Source of the DNA: Chloroflexota bacterium
GTDB taxonomy: Bacteria > Chloroflexota > Limnocylindria > Limnocylindrales > CSP1-4
Direction of reading: 5' to 3'
Assembly: GCA_021812735.1 (NCBI GenBank)
Contig: JAKAMV010000645.1
Coordinates: forward strand, 1-6,012
DNA: 6,012 bases
Every line of letters begins with the position of its first letter. Positions within the stretch are counted from its first letter, which is position 1. Positions 5,139-6,012 of the stretch are shown piece after piece. Under the pieces are notes generated by a model that had not been told where the DNA came from, did not search any database, and saw nothing but the letters and a program-made list of their open reading frames with translations. A program made the translations under genes and the position numbers.

Positions 5139-6012
5139 ATGAGGCGGTCGATTGTTCCGGCGACGCTGCTTGTCGTCGCCACCCTGGTGGGAGCGTGCAG
5201 CACCGCTGCGACGCCGGCACCAAGTCAGGCACCCGCGAGCGCGGCACCCGCCAGTGCCGCTCCCGCCAGCGCGGCACCCGCGAGCGCGGCACCTGCGAGC
5301 GTCGCGCCCGCCAGCGCGGCTCCGGCCGCGTCCATCGCGGCCGTGCCGTCGGGGCAGCTGATCTTCCCCGGCAAACTCGTGATCTGCTCGGATATCCCGT
5401 ATCCGCCGCAGGAGTTCTTCGACGCGAACGGCAACCCGACCGGGTCCGACATCGAGATCGGAGCCGAGATCGCGAAGCGGCTGGGACTGACCATGGAGGT
5501 CCAGAACTCCGTCTTCGACACGATCATCGCGGCGCTTACCGGCGGCAAGTGCGACATCATCATCTCGGCCCAGAACATCACCGCCGACCGCGTCAAGCAG
5601 GTCGACATGATCCCGTACTTCCAGGCCGGCCAGTCGTTCGTGGTCGCCAAGGGCAACCCGAAGAACATCACGACCCAGAACGATCTGTGCGGCAAGACGA
5701 TCGCGGCCGAGAGCGGCACCACCGAAGCCGACTATCTGAACGGAACCGGCAGCTACAAGGGCCAGGGCCTGTCAGCGACGTGCGTCAAGGCCGGCAAGGG
5801 CAAGATCACCGTCAAGGAATACCAGAAGGACAGCGACGCGCTGCTCGCCCTGCAGGCCGGGCAGGTCGACGCCTACTTCGCCGACTCCCCGGTGGCCGGC
5901 TACTACACCGTCCAGCACCCTGACCAGTTCCAGCTCTCCGGGCTCACGCTCGGCGTGGCCGATGAGGGCATCAGCGTCGCCAAGTCGAACACCGGGCTGC
6001 GCGACGCAGTCC
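5139..6012 (+). CDS. ABC transporter substrate-binding lipoprotein, amino-acid type (SBP_bac_3), cut by the right edge
   Basis: 291 codons are present before the window ends. A short signal ends in the lipobox 'TLVGAC', with the lipidated cysteine at 20. Residues 31-65 are a low-complexity linker of seven 'APASA'-type pentads that would hold the binding domain off the membrane. The SBP_bac_3 (PF00497) domain starts near residue 79 with 'KLVICSDIPYPPQEF'. It continues with 'GSDIEIGAEIAKRLG' (102-116), 'ITADRVKQVDMIPYF' (R151, the position that binds the ligand carboxylate in this family), and 'DAYFADSPVAGYY' (D249, the usual amino-group contact). Both ligand residues being present argues for an amino acid or similar zwitterion. 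Cysteines 83/138 and 184/215 could form disulfides. Permease and ATPase genes are expected to the right but are not visible. The start is fixed by the strong Shine-Dalgarno. It is divergent from the FAD oxidase gene. Confidence 0.92.
   Translation, partial: MRRSIVPATLLVVATLVGACSTAATPAPSQAPASAAPASAAPASAAPASAAPASVAPASAAPAASIAAVPSGQLIFPGKLVICSDIPYPPQEFFDANGNPTGSDIEIGAEIAKRLGLTMEVQNSVFDTIIAALTGGKCDIIISAQNITADRVKQVDMIPYFQAGQSFVVAKGNPKNITTQNDLCGKTIAAESGTTEADYLNGTGSYKGQGLSATCVKAGKGKITVKEYQKDSDALLALQAGQVDAYFADSPVAGYYTVQHPDQFQLSGLTLGVADEGISVAKSNTGLRDAV
5229..5333 (+). repeat. Seven in-frame 15-bp repeats encoding an APASA linker
   Basis: Six clear 15-bp units (5229-5318) and a degenerate seventh (5319-5333) encode Ala-Pro-Ala-Ser-Ala pentads, with one Val variant. 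The units differ mostly at synonymous third positions, so the protein pattern is kept while the DNA has drifted. It lies between the lipobox and the folded domain. The reverse strand is also open here, an artefact of the composition. Confidence 0.85.

Noticed and set aside
5225..5722. Minus-strand 165-codon frame ending in repeated 'LAGAA' units, resembling a repeat protein
   Set aside because: It is the reverse strand of the APASA linker and the SBP domain, whose plus-strand reading has a signal peptide, Shine-Dalgarno and family motifs.

Overview
The window is GC-rich bacterial chromosomal DNA with short intergenic gaps. I see no rRNA, tRNA, CRISPR array or insertion sequence. It carries six protein genes; the first and last are cut by the window edges. 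Strong third-position G/C bias, TANNNT promoter elements 7-8 bases before start codons (leaderless-type genes), lipoproteins with a low-complexity Ala/Pro/Ser linker, and a COG2345-type regulator suggest a high-GC lineage such as Chloroflexota (Limnocylindria-like) or Actinomycetota. This placement is inferred from style, not from a marker gene.

Layout. 1-1045 (-): a DUF1015-family protein whose C-terminus lies off the left edge. 1046-1086: a very tight divergent promoter region. 1087-1617 (+): a small lipoprotein of unknown function. 1618-1737: a spacer with a 2 x 19-bp tandem repeat. 1738-2403 (+): a SufR-like/COG2345 winged-helix regulator with four C-terminal cysteines. A 25-bp convergent gap follows. 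2429-3484 (-): an adenosine-deaminase-superfamily enzyme that keeps the zinc and catalytic residues but has lost two substrate-contact aspartates. 3485-3818: the only gene-free stretch over 300 bases, holding a strong hairpin (probable terminator of the upstream gene), an imperfect direct repeat and two smaller hairpins in front of the deaminase. 3819-4985 (-): an FAD-dependent amine/amino-acid oxidase of the DAO family. 4986-5138: a divergent control region with a sigma70-like promoter candidate, a dyad, a 2 x 10-bp tandem repeat and a strong Shine-Dalgarno. 5139-6012 (+): an amino-acid-type (SBP_bac_3) ABC-transporter lipoprotein, cut by the right edge.

How they may work together. The substrate-binding protein and the divergently transcribed FAD oxidase look like an uptake-plus-oxidation pair for an amino acid or N-substituted amine. 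The deaminase downstream of the oxidase would also release ammonia, so nitrogen scavenging is a reasonable but unproven theme. The left half (DUF1015, lipoprotein, regulator) has no evident pathway link to the right half.

The most notable signal is promoter architecture. Five of six genes have a TANNNT hexamer ending 7 or 8 bases before the start codon and little or no Shine-Dalgarno. The sixth, the transporter lipoprotein, lacks that element and has a strong Shine-Dalgarno. I did not find a convincing undescribed multi-gene system.
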